Source of the DNA: Candidatus Babelota bacterium | GTDB lineage: Bacteria > Babelota > Babeliae > Babelales > Vermiphilaceae | Assembly (NCBI GenBank): GCA_029262575.1 | Contig: JAJCZC010000026.1 | Span: forward strand, 29,389 to 93,388 | Reading direction: 5' to 3' | DNA length: 64,000 bases | Shown: piece after piece, positions 45,501 to 53,901 of the stretch | How the letters are laid out: each line of letters opens with the position of its first letter | How positions within the stretch are numbered: the stretch's first letter is position 1 | The notes under the pieces: generated by a model | Seen by the model: the letters and a program-made list of their open reading frames with translations, nothing else | Databases searched by the model: none | Told to the model about the DNA's origin: nothing | Position numbers and translations under genes: made by a program

Positions 45501-46127
45501 CCTAGCCACTAACTCTTGTTTCAAGTTAGTTTTTCTCCAATTTTGAGCATCTTCAAATTTACCCTTAAGGATAAAAACTTGTTCGGGATTAATTTCCATC
45601 AACCGCAACAAGACATATAATGTTTCCAGTTGATAAGGTGAATAATTTAAGGTGTTACCATTAAAAACAAAATTGAATCGGTTTTTTACTATCCGAAGAT
45701 TATCATCAATAACGCCCTGGCTTTTAAGTTCGTTCAAACCGCGAACCAATGAATGAAACGCTCCGTGGAGCGCCCCCCATATATACCACTTTGTTTCAAC
45801 ATCTATATAAAATTTTTGGACAAAGTCACCATAGTAACCATGCAACTCACGCGTTGAAATCATCTTCTGTAAACGATCCTTAATATCATTATATAATATT
45901 GATGGCTTTAAGCCCAAAGTTGATAGCATGCTATCAATTAGTGACGGTTCAAGCCGGTGATGTAATTGTGTATAATGAGGCTTATAAGGATCTACATATT
46001 CATCTTCGGGAAATTCAGGCAATTTTTTTGTATAAGCTACCAACTCTGTAATCGTATTAAACTCAGCAACTACTTGCTGGAATCCTAAACCAAATAAAAA
46101 TATCACATAGCATAATAATCGACGCAT
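42558..46127 (-). CDS. Phosphoesterase-like/double periplasmic-binding fusion protein, copy C
   Basis: 1,189 residues with a signal peptide (LCYVIFLFGLGFQQVVA). The phosphoesterase-like part has GALHG (118-122), GNTLNYS (157-163) and GKFED (189-193): the His of motif I is kept but the metal-binding Asp residues of motifs I and II and the Asn-His of GNH are lost. A coiled segment (about 385-420) leads to two LivK-type binding domains (starts IVGNTTDFSKG and VIGTMQDLSKS) with DDEYNPE and DDEYNPK in place of DDGY. It lies 40 bases after copy B's stop-side neighbour in the same operon. Confidence 0.82.
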   Translation of the reverse strand: MRRLLCYVIFLFGLGFQQVVAEFNTITELVAYTKKLPEFPEDEYVDPYKPHYTQLHHRLEPSLIDSMLSTLGLKPSILYNDIKDRLQKMISTRELHGYYGDFVQKFYIDVETKWYIWGALHGAFHSLVRGLNELKSQGVIDDNLRIVKNRFNFVFNGNTLNYSPYQLETLYVLLRLMEINPEQVFILKGKFEDAQNWRKTNLKQELVARLVDVEDEIPLERELNQLFNTLPLALYLVSTDLDVVRLSFYEKHPLIKEELWGSFLNKKMSESKKIKNILPSREKVNMRAHISSHDVQQFPYKIDSVTYKRVGDIHGWSLFSSPIRLFKEMFSFDEDIAIVLTTGKFFSNWHIELYQQSIMNPKGFIRSRGFNIASGKEVFTANQEEHIQDLRQKIELAQLEQKRLKKACGERQKEVIDISKKDDADIPAKKKEEAGMKAQAPSEMALQDSVLIVGNTTDFSKGSKDWSKLLKKGLELPVEIANRQDGIDGKLIHLVFLDDEYNPELARKNILKLLNDFKTDIVLGAKGTSTLAAYIDLVKEKKILSAFPNTGGFRDPDIPYLLHLRASYDDEGQAVAQYALNVAKKKTRDMRFAFFYQKDDYGKDLLEGAKKVLQKAGYKSFLEVPYETHLADLSDQVKLLKDFDPDIIAFFSLPDQTQKIMRQLGVSYLLDKTLLGNDRLGQHSFRDFLVDRGLVVVIPQIVPNPNTSDLQIAQEFRVHARRYNVPIDTVSFEAYIAAALFIELLRELKEPFTKEGFVKVFESLRDYDFKGLKLTFDPLTRQLLHTVWINVGTDVWVKEEPKLLQEVQAPRKLVRLKVDQEEISQKKPQRIGVQIDMAQQGNLLVIGTMQDLSKSVKDIGIPFKRGLVLPIEDINNLGGVNGLRVHLVTLDDEYNPKITRKLVRTFLDEYKTDVLLGAQGTPTLGSYLDLIREKTILSVFPYAGSYGELSLPYLLKLRASYIDIGYALTKYMIDKKNKRKFALFYQKDHFGDSNLKGAKKALKEAGIEEYLEVPYEAHEPNLSVQATKILTYDPDGIALFSVPFSSEKLLNEFGVSFMIGKSIFANEFHGKRHFRELVEQKGMDLTVAHVMPNPYTSSLAIVQEYRDRVKRAGMPIDEGGLEGYVTASLFIDILKQLELPFTKDALVHFVENMRNYDFKGLQLNFDPKTRQVFKTIWIDIGNKKWIEQK

Positions 46128-46167
46128 TATATATCCATATGTTTTACACTAAATATGTCACACTCTA

Positions 46168-49100
46168 TTATTGCTTATCGCTTGGAGTAAATTCAACATG
46201 CTTCCAATCTTCTCCAGTTCCAAAATCAATCCATGATTGATGCGAAAGAACTCGACTCTTAGGATCAAAATTCAATTTTATCCCATTAAAATCAACATTC
46301 TTAATGTTTTCAGCTGCTTTAATCAATTTATCAGCGGTTACTTCACCTTCAATTTGTTCTAACAAATAAACTAACAATGCCCCATTCACATATCCTTCGA
46401 ATGCATTCGCATATAAAGGGACGCCAGCCTTTTTCGCCGCTTGTCTAAATTCTTTTGCAATCGGAATTTCACTTGTTTTTGGATCTGGCACCAAATTTGG
46501 AATAATCATTTTAAGACCTTTTCCCTTCAAGAAATTTTGCAAAACCTCCCCCGTTAACCATGAAAGGCCATACATACGTTTATCAGCAAGCTTCCTCGCA
46601 CTCATTTGCCGAATCAAGCCTTGTGCAGCAATTGAAGGCCCAAAAAATCCAATCACCCCAGGATTAAACTCCTCAATAATCTTTGCCTGCTCCTTAAAAT
46701 TCAAGTCATTCCGCTCAAAAGGAACCTCTACAATATCGGTAATACCATGCTTTTTTAACACTTTAAGAGCAGCATCTTTTGGTATTATGCCAAATGTGTC
46801 ATTCTGATAAAATAGTGCAAATCTTTTTGAGCTAAATGCTTTGATAATATATTCGGTTATTTCTGCAATATTTTGGTCATATGAAGGACGATAATGAATC
46901 ATATGCTTAAATTCTGGTGCTCTAAATGTACTTGACCCTGAAAATGGGAATAAGGCTGTAACTTGACCATTTTTAACTAAATCAATATACGATTCCAAAG
47001 TTGGAGTACCCACAGAAGCCATTAATATGTCTGTTTTTACATTATTTAAAAAAGTACCAACATTCTCTCGAGCTTTTTTTGGAATATATCCATCATCTAA
47101 ATATGAGATCTGAATTTTCTTCCCTTTTACGCCCCCTTTACGATTAATTTCTTGCAATTTAAGATCTATGCCTAGCTTCAATGCATCAGACATTGCCTTA
47201 AGACCCTTATTAAAATCTGATGTATTTCCGATAACAATTGTATCGCCATGAACCGCAAGATCGGATGACAACAACGCAGGCTTGCGCTCAGCATCCTTAA
47301 CTTCAATCTCTTCATCTGGCATAGGAATATTTTTTTTACTGACTTGCCCCTGTTCGTTGCCTAAAATTATCTTATCCTCTTGAATTATAATCGAAGGCTT
47401 CTCATCACGTTGCAACATTTTTTCAGATTCTTTTATCTCGTTCGCTAGCTCTTTTTTTGGGATTTCTTCAATTGCCTTCTGCCTTACCTCAACTTCTTTC
47501 GGCTGTTCAAGAACAATTTTTGTCCATTCAGAATCGTCACCCTTAGAGATCCATAACGCATCCAATAACGTTCGAGTTTCCGGATCAAAATCAAGTCTCA
47601 GTCCTTTAAAATCAAGCTCTTTTATATTTTGGGCAACCTCAATTATTTTTTCCGTTGTAACATCACCTTCAATCTGATCAAGAATATATAAAAACAGCTG
47701 TGCATCAGCATAAGCTTCAAAAGCAAATGGCCCAATGGTAAGATTGTGTTGACGCGCAAACTCTCTAAATTCCTCTACCAACGCAAGATCACTACGATTA
47801 ACATCTGGAAATGCACTCGAATGAATAACTTTCAAGCCCTTATCTTTAAAATATGCTTGCACTTCAGCTGCGCCTAAATCAGAGATACCAAATAAAATTC
47901 GTTCTGATAAAAATTTTGTAGGCAAGCCACGCATAAGCTCTTTGACGGCTGTAGGAACTGCAAACATCCCAATGACATCTGGTTTTTCTTTCTCAATAAT
48001 ACTACGCTGCTCAGCATATCCTTTTTGATTGCGTGCATAAGGAAGCTCAACAACTTTTTTTACATTATATTTTTTTAAAGCTTCTTTTGCACCATTAAGA
48101 CCATCTTTACCAAAAGCATCGTCTTGATAAAAAAGCGCAACCACATTCAAATTTTCATGACTTTTAAAGATATAATCAATAAGCGCTTTTCCCTGATCAA
48201 AATATGAACGAGACAAATTGACTACATTTTTAAGATCTGGCTTTCTAAAAACACTAGATTCTGTTGCAGGAAATAACAATATCAATTTTCCAGCTTTAAC
48301 AAATTCTAAACTGGTTTGTGTCGTTGGCGTTCCTAACGCCACCAAGATTATCTTTACATCAAATTCATCTATAAATTTCTTATAGTTTTCTCGTGCTTTA
48401 TCCGGAGTATAGCCATCATCAAGAAAAATGAGCTGAAAAAGATTACCGTTTGCCTCACCTTTTTTATTTTGTAATTCAAAAACAGTAGATAAAGTTTCTT
48501 TAACTTTTTTACCCCATTCTTTCATACTTTTTGATAAATCGAGACTTGTGCCTAAAACAAGCTTCTTTTGTTGGCCATCTTTTTTGGCAATAGACACTTT
48601 ATCACCACTCTCGCCTTTTTCTTTGCATATATTAGATAACTCTTGTAGAGTCTCCTTTTTTTGAGCAATTTCTTGTTCAAGCTTCTTCAGAACTTCATCA
48701 TCAAAAAAATTTAATGGCGCACCTGAAACCAAGGACCCTGTTGATAGATTATATGTACCCGAGGCATCAAATCCATCTTTTTTCCGCACATCTTGATGAT
48801 AAAGAGTTATTGTCCAATTATTAAATCTTGAGGCCGTCTGCACAATCGCAAACGCATCATTAAAAAAGGCATATAATCTTCTATTTATACCAGTTGGACT
48901 TGACAACACCGTCCACGTCAATGGAGGACCGGCATAACGACTGAGCCCAAAAGTACGCGACAAATTTGAAGCTTTAATATTGGCATCAATAAAAACACGC
49001 TTATCACCTTTTTGTGCTTGACTTAAGTGCATGATAGGCATTTCAACATCAGAAGACAAAAATGATGCTACCAAGGCATCATCTATACCATCTTCGGTTG

Positions 49101-49821
49101 CACTAATTTTGAGCCCTTGACCTGAAGAACGCATAACATAAAGGGCACTTGGTAAGGTATCAAAAAAATCAGGTATCAACTTAAACAATGCATGATGCCT
49201 CGTTCCTAACCTATTTCTGAGTTGTTTAAATAGCTCTAAATCCTGACCCTCTTTAAGCGTTTCATTTTTTCCACGAACATATATAAACTGTTTAGGATTT
49301 TTTTGCACTAAAAGGAGCACCAATAATAAGGTTTCAGCATTGTATGCTGATGAATCAATGGTATTGCCATTTAAAATTAAATAGTTTCCGTTGCTTATCT
49401 TCAACTCATCGCTGAGCAATCTCATGCGCACCAATTCTTGCAAGTCACGAACAAAAGAATGAAACGCTCCCTGCACATCTCCAAGAATGATAAGCTTGCC
49501 CTCAGATTCAGGCATTATTTTTTGCACAAAATGGCCTTGCATCCCCCAACCTTCGCGGACATGTGTGGCCTCACGCAACAAATGCTCAAACTCTTGGGGT
49601 GACCAAGTTTTGGAACCCAAACCAATATATCCAAGTAAACGTGAAAATATTGATGTTTTTTCTGCTTCATAAAAAGATATAAAGTCTGGTTTCTTCCAAT
49701 CATCATTATCTATCGATGGATATTCGGGCTTATTGTTAGCATATGAAACAACATCAGATAATGAATCAAATTGTGCGTAAGCATAAAAGGATATCAGAAA
49801 TAGGACATATATTTTTTTCAT
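46168..49821 (-). CDS. Phosphoesterase-like/double periplasmic-binding fusion protein, copy B
   Basis: 1,217 residues with a signal peptide (KIYVLFLISFYAYA). Phosphoesterase-like motifs are GDVQG (114-118), GNTIDSS (152-158) and GKNE (184-187), partly eroded. The end of that domain carries the family block TWTVLSSP and ITLYHQDVR. The first binding domain begins near 421 (LVLGTSLDLSKS) and the second near 862 (IVIGNTSDFNKG), with DDGY and GTPT motifs in both, linked by an acidic/Lys-rich segment. The two domains are more like each other than random LivK proteins, implying internal duplication. Confidence 0.83.
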   Translation of the reverse strand: MKKIYVLFLISFYAYAQFDSLSDVVSYANNKPEYPSIDNDDWKKPDFISFYEAEKTSIFSRLLGYIGLGSKTWSPQEFEHLLREATHVREGWGMQGHFVQKIMPESEGKLIILGDVQGAFHSFVRDLQELVRMRLLSDELKISNGNYLILNGNTIDSSAYNAETLLLVLLLVQKNPKQFIYVRGKNETLKEGQDLELFKQLRNRLGTRHHALFKLIPDFFDTLPSALYVMRSSGQGLKISATEDGIDDALVASFLSSDVEMPIMHLSQAQKGDKRVFIDANIKASNLSRTFGLSRYAGPPLTWTVLSSPTGINRRLYAFFNDAFAIVQTASRFNNWTITLYHQDVRKKDGFDASGTYNLSTGSLVSGAPLNFFDDEVLKKLEQEIAQKKETLQELSNICKEKGESGDKVSIAKKDGQQKKLVLGTSLDLSKSMKEWGKKVKETLSTVFELQNKKGEANGNLFQLIFLDDGYTPDKARENYKKFIDEFDVKIILVALGTPTTQTSLEFVKAGKLILLFPATESSVFRKPDLKNVVNLSRSYFDQGKALIDYIFKSHENLNVVALFYQDDAFGKDGLNGAKEALKKYNVKKVVELPYARNQKGYAEQRSIIEKEKPDVIGMFAVPTAVKELMRGLPTKFLSERILFGISDLGAAEVQAYFKDKGLKVIHSSAFPDVNRSDLALVEEFREFARQHNLTIGPFAFEAYADAQLFLYILDQIEGDVTTEKIIEVAQNIKELDFKGLRLDFDPETRTLLDALWISKGDDSEWTKIVLEQPKEVEVRQKAIEEIPKKELANEIKESEKMLQRDEKPSIIIQEDKIILGNEQGQVSKKNIPMPDEEIEVKDAERKPALLSSDLAVHGDTIVIGNTSDFNKGLKAMSDALKLGIDLKLQEINRKGGVKGKKIQISYLDDGYIPKKARENVGTFLNNVKTDILMASVGTPTLESYIDLVKNGQVTALFPFSGSSTFRAPEFKHMIHYRPSYDQNIAEITEYIIKAFSSKRFALFYQNDTFGIIPKDAALKVLKKHGITDIVEVPFERNDLNFKEQAKIIEEFNPGVIGFFGPSIAAQGLIRQMSARKLADKRMYGLSWLTGEVLQNFLKGKGLKMIIPNLVPDPKTSEIPIAKEFRQAAKKAGVPLYANAFEGYVNGALLVYLLEQIEGEVTADKLIKAAENIKNVDFNGIKLNFDPKSRVLSHQSWIDFGTGEDWKHVEFTPSDKQ

Positions 49822-49866
49822 TCTCTTCGCTCAACTCTTTTTTTTTGGATAAAAATATACGATGTT

Positions 49867-52284
49867 TTATTCCTTAAGATCTATCTTAGTCCACTCTCCC
49901 GACCCTTTGTTCAGCCAAACGCTATGCAATAATTGACGTTTTTGTTTGTCAAAGGATAAATGTAAACCACCAAAATCAAAGTCTTCTATATTTTCAATCT
50001 CTTCAATGAGTCGCTCCTGCGTCACATCATCCCGTATATTTTTCAATACGTGCACTAATAGCTTGGCATTAATAAATGCCTCTAAAGCAAACGCATCTAT
50101 CTTAATATTTTTTTCTTTGGCTTTTTTTCTGAACTCCTTAACAATTGGCAATGAGCTCTTGTGTGCATCTGGAAGAACATCGCCGACTATAAAGCTTAGT
50201 CCCTTTTCGTGAATTAAATCCTGAAACTCTTCTTCTGCCATATCTGAAGTTCCCCCCAAATGTTTGCCCTCAAAGAAGCCAACTCCCAGCTGCTTTATTA
50301 TATTTTTCACCATCAACGGAGTTGCTATAAATATAACACCGTCAGCATCATAAGCTTGTAACTGCTCAACTGAATGAGCAAAATCAGAAATATTTGGGTT
50401 ATAAGAAATTTCTTTCCAATCACTCATGTTTCGAGCCTGTAAAATCTCCTTGACGGCCTGCAGGCCACCTTTACCATAATCATCATCTTGATATACAATC
50501 GCCATCTTATTAATACCCAATGTATCAACCATATATCTTGCAACAACATGAACAGTGTCATTATCTGAAGCACGCAAATTAACAATATGTTTTAGATCTG
50601 GCTTTCTAAAAATCATAGAGCCTGTTATCGGAAATAAAACAAGCACTTGCCCCGCTTTTACTAAATCAAGATATGCTTTTAACGTTACTGTTCCACTCGG
50701 CGCTAAAATGTTGCCAGTATTATATTGATTACGCAAAATATTAATATTATCTTTTGCTTGTTCTGGTTTATACGCGTCATCTAAAATAATCAATTGTATT
50801 CGTTTTCCATGAACTCCTTCATCTTCGTTGACTTCATCAATTGCCAATTTGAGCCCAGCTTCAACATGCTTTCCGATTTTCTTTATTGGCCCTGACAAAT
50901 CCAATGTTGAACCAAAAATAATTCTTCTTGTTTTAGATACTAAAGGAGCATTTTTTTTTACAACCTGTGGCGTTTCTCTTTCTAGTATAAGACTTGCTTT
51001 TGCTGCGGCTGAACAACCTTTTTGTAGCTCTTTTGTCTCTTGATCGACTTTTTTAAGCTGTTTTCCCAATACCACAAATGGATCGAGATCTACAGTATTT
51101 TTTTCCGCCTTAAATTCTCGTAATCCAGTTATCAAATTGTATACAGCAACCTTCTTAAAACCAAGCAGCTCTCTAACATCTTGATTGTATAACGTTATGG
51201 TCCAATCATTTAATGTTTTGCCCACATCTAACACACCAAATGCATCAAAATAAAAGTCCTGCAAATAACGATAGCTTTCAATTGGACTAGAAAGTAGTGT
51301 CCACGCCGTAGCGCCTTTATCTGCCTCCAACTGTGACATGCCTGGTGTTGGTCGATAAACAGTTGAACGACTTTCTCCTCGAACAATAGCACGAATGTTG
51401 ACTCTTTTTTTACTGTCCTCTATCTTGTTGTTTAGTTTGAAAACCGTAGCCTTTTGCGCGTGCGGTCCTTGAAAAAAACCACTAAATTTTTCTTCATCAA
51501 GCTCTAATCGACTACGCCCATAATGCGAAATCCGTACCACATTTATGCTTTTGTCATCTTCTGGCCCAATCAAATAAAGAGACAATGGCAATGTATCAAA
51601 AAAGCGACTTACATCGCTACCCAAAGGAACTTCCTCATTAGAAAATGAACTTGCGCGAATAACAAGATCCCGCTTTAAATTGAAGTTCCTCCAATGATCG
51701 TGATCTTCATGATTACCACGGATATAAAAAACTTTGCCCGCATTTCGATCCATCAATCGCATAACAACTGTTAAAGCTTCTAAAGAATATGCCGATCGAT
51801 TAACTAGGTCCCCGTTAAAAATAAAATAAATATAAGGGCGAACAATTTCTAAATTATCATTAATAATCCCTTGCTTATGAAGATCACTTAACACACGAAC
51901 CAAGGAATGAAAGGCCCCTTGAACATCCCCCCAAATAATATAGGAACTTCCTGTCAATGGTTTCATCTTTAGAATAAATCGGTCAATATAACCATTGTTT
52001 TCACGTTTTTTCACCACTTTCTTTAACAGATCACTAAAACCATGAACGTTCCACAAGGGCCATGAACGCAAATGCAATTTATAAGATAAGACATCCCAGT
52101 AACTTGGCACCTGTCGACGCAAAAAAGTTGTATAATCCGGATTTGCCCATGTTGTATTATCAATCGGTGGATATTCATCCATTGTTTTTGCATATTGCTG
52201 TAGTTCAGAAAGTGTTGAGAAAATCGGTGGCGGTGAGCAATCGATAAAAAAAGTGAACAATAACAATACTAATAACCGTTTCAT
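49867..52284 (-). CDS. Phosphoesterase-like/single periplasmic-binding fusion protein, copy A
   Basis: 805 residues from the ATG at 52284. A signal peptide precedes a metallophosphoesterase-like domain with its motifs best kept in this copy: GDVQG (119-123; His to Gln), GDLVNR (158-163) and GNHED (190-194). The block TWTLLSSP...ITLYNQDVR closes it. One LivK/Peripla_BP_6 domain follows (about 454-805): FGSTLDLSGPIK, DDAYKPEQAK, SGTVTLKAY, VYQDDDYGKGG. The ATG begins one base after the channel gene's stop codon, with AAGG 8 bases upstream inside that gene, so the two are coupled. An in-frame start 7 codons earlier is less likely. No transporter genes adjoin. Confidence 0.86.
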   Translation of the reverse strand: MKRLLVLLLFTFFIDCSPPPIFSTLSELQQYAKTMDEYPPIDNTTWANPDYTTFLRRQVPSYWDVLSYKLHLRSWPLWNVHGFSDLLKKVVKKRENNGYIDRFILKMKPLTGSSYIIWGDVQGAFHSLVRVLSDLHKQGIINDNLEIVRPYIYFIFNGDLVNRSAYSLEALTVVMRLMDRNAGKVFYIRGNHEDHDHWRNFNLKRDLVIRASSFSNEEVPLGSDVSRFFDTLPLSLYLIGPEDDKSINVVRISHYGRSRLELDEEKFSGFFQGPHAQKATVFKLNNKIEDSKKRVNIRAIVRGESRSTVYRPTPGMSQLEADKGATAWTLLSSPIESYRYLQDFYFDAFGVLDVGKTLNDWTITLYNQDVRELLGFKKVAVYNLITGLREFKAEKNTVDLDPFVVLGKQLKKVDQETKELQKGCSAAAKASLILERETPQVVKKNAPLVSKTRRIIFGSTLDLSGPIKKIGKHVEAGLKLAIDEVNEDEGVHGKRIQLIILDDAYKPEQAKDNINILRNQYNTGNILAPSGTVTLKAYLDLVKAGQVLVLFPITGSMIFRKPDLKHIVNLRASDNDTVHVVARYMVDTLGINKMAIVYQDDDYGKGGLQAVKEILQARNMSDWKEISYNPNISDFAHSVEQLQAYDADGVIFIATPLMVKNIIKQLGVGFFEGKHLGGTSDMAEEEFQDLIHEKGLSFIVGDVLPDAHKSSLPIVKEFRKKAKEKNIKIDAFALEAFINAKLLVHVLKNIRDDVTQERLIEEIENIEDFDFGGLHLSFDKQKRQLLHSVWLNKGSGEWTKIDLKE

Positions 52285-52285
52285 G

Positions 52286-53359
52286 TTAAACCTTAATCCA
52301 AACATATAAAAGATAGTACCACCACAAAATCAGAAAAAAATGAAAAAATATAAGAACAATCGCTCTAGAAGCAATAAGCCATGGCTCCAATCTTTTATAT
52401 CTCATAAGAATTATATTTAATAAAAAACCGACAAATGCAAAAGTTAAAAAGAGGGTAAATATATGGTCACTCAATAAGAAATAACCCGCAACCGGCGACA
52501 TCCTTTGAATAACAAAACGATATGACAAAATTGCTGTTACACTACCCAAAGACAATGACATAACCAAACGACGTTCTAGTGCTGCATCAAATGCAAATGA
52601 AAATGCTCCTATAAAAAACATCAAAAATAAGGGCAAGAAAATCAAAAACACTTGTTGCATTCCAGATCTCTCAAAATCAATAGAGAAAACTATTTTTGGA
52701 TTAAATACAACTTTACGCTTATCAGTTTTATCCAAATGAGCTTCAGAGTAACCTACCACAACATTGTGTCCTACAACTTTCCATCCCGCAACAAAAACAT
52801 CTCGCGATAAAGTGAACCCTGAAATATATGATTTATAAACAATTTCACTTGGTGATACAAATTTATTTGTTAAGGATAAAAAAATCCTATGATCATCTAA
52901 AGGAAAATACTCAAAGGATAAGTTGGTGGTAAATTTGACCGTTATATTATATTGTGCAAAAAACTTACCCTCTATCACCTTTGTGTCTGAGGTAGTCTTT
53001 TTGACAATCTCACCTTTTTCAAATGAAAACTTTTCGACTGTTTCTAATGATACCAAAGCCGGATCAAATTCAAACCAAATAATCCCATCAAACATAAATT
53101 TATTATTAACAATATCAAACTCAGGAAAGTTCGTGATGTGCAAACCAACAGCAACTTCAGTCGTATTACCGCCCCATTCCTTTACCTTCTTTGGCGTGAC
53201 AGAAAATATTTCTGGACTAGGCTCAAAGGATACAAAACGTGCAAATGGCGTAAAAGCAAGCATCAATATGATGAATGATGTAATAATCAAACCGACAATT
53301 TGATAGCTTGGCGTCACTATTTTACTAAAAAAAACTTGTAACTTATCATGCATTGCCAT
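52286..53359 (-). CDS. Pentameric ligand-gated ion channel-like protein
   Basis: 357 residues. An N-terminal membrane helix (about 19-38) is followed by ~190 mainly beta residues and then four membrane helices (about 235-257, 264-284, 296-319, 329-353). The beta region has TTNLSFEYFPLDDHRIFLSL, whose FPLDDH resembles the FPxDxQ of pLGIC Cys-loop segments; no cysteines are present, as in other bacterial members. The helices fit M1 (FLIFLPLFLMFFIGAF), M2 starting ERRLVMSLSLGSVTAIL and M3 starting LSDHIFTLFL, like ERxxLGxTxxL and the xxDxYxxFxL pattern. AAGGAAG lies 6 bases before ATG. First gene of the operon with the four binding-protein fusions. The extra N-terminal helix is unusual. Confidence 0.62.
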   Translation of the reverse strand: MAMHDKLQVFFSKIVTPSYQIVGLIITSFIILMLAFTPFARFVSFEPSPEIFSVTPKKVKEWGGNTTEVAVGLHITNFPEFDIVNNKFMFDGIIWFEFDPALVSLETVEKFSFEKGEIVKKTTSDTKVIEGKFFAQYNITVKFTTNLSFEYFPLDDHRIFLSLTNKFVSPSEIVYKSYISGFTLSRDVFVAGWKVVGHNVVVGYSEAHLDKTDKRKVVFNPKIVFSIDFERSGMQQVFLIFLPLFLMFFIGAFSFAFDAALERRLVMSLSLGSVTAILSYRFVIQRMSPVAGYFLLSDHIFTLFLTFAFVGFLLNIILMRYKRLEPWLIASRAIVLIFFHFFLILWWYYLLYVWIKV

Positions 53360-53560
53360 AGGTAACTTCCTTTTAACATCTAATTGTTATGGCTCTAGAT
53401 AAGAATGGTATGTACAAGGACTTAAAGTCAATGATACGCCATGGAAAAATTCATTATCCTTTAATGCAAATTATTTCGCGAATGCGAAACTATTGCCAGC
53501 TGTTACGCAAAAAGAGTATCTTTTTTAAACTACTTTATTAGCATAAAAAAGGAGATAGTT

Positions 53561-53779
53561 ATGCTTAATTGTTGGGGGCCCGTTTCTGGCCCATGTAAAG
53601 GAGTTTTACTCATTATCACCGGTGGCATTTTACTATTACACACACTCGGCATTCTAAAGCAAGGCATGGGTACCATTATCGCAATCATTTCAGTCGCCAT
53701 GCTCATTTATGGTTTTATACTTTGCCAAGGCCCACAAATCATTAAAAAGTTGCTCAAACGAGATAAAAACCCGACATAA
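53561..53779 (+). CDS. Small two-helix membrane protein
   Basis: 72 residues with two hydrophobic helices (VLLIITGGILLLHTLGIL and TIIAIISVAMLIYGFIL) and a basic tail. AAGGAG lies 6 bases before ATG and a terminator follows, so it is an independent gene. It has no recognised family, though small proteins of this layout are common. It is divergent from the channel operon. Confidence 0.72.
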   Translation: MLNCWGPVSGPCKGVLLIITGGILLLHTLGILKQGMGTIIAIISVAMLIYGFILCQGPQIIKKLLKRDKNPT

Positions 53780-53785
53780 TAGTCA

Positions 53786-53824
53786 TTTCCCTTTTGTCAT
53801 CATCAAAGGGGATTCTTTTTTTCA
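53786..53824 (+). terminator. Rho-independent terminator of the 53561-53779 gene
   Basis: TCCCTTTTG pairs with CAAAGGGGA (one G-T wobble) around TCATCAT, followed by a long T-run. Confidence 0.78.
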
Positions 53825-53901
53825 CAAAATTACATTTTATCAACACAAAAAAAGTTAATTCGAAAACTAAATTTTAAGCTCAATCTTGAGCTAGACAATG
53901 C

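Noticed and set aside
38765..52284. The binding-protein block as an ordinary amino-acid ABC transporter
   Set aside because: No permease or ATP-binding gene is present within 15 kb on either side, and each protein has an extra N-terminal domain.
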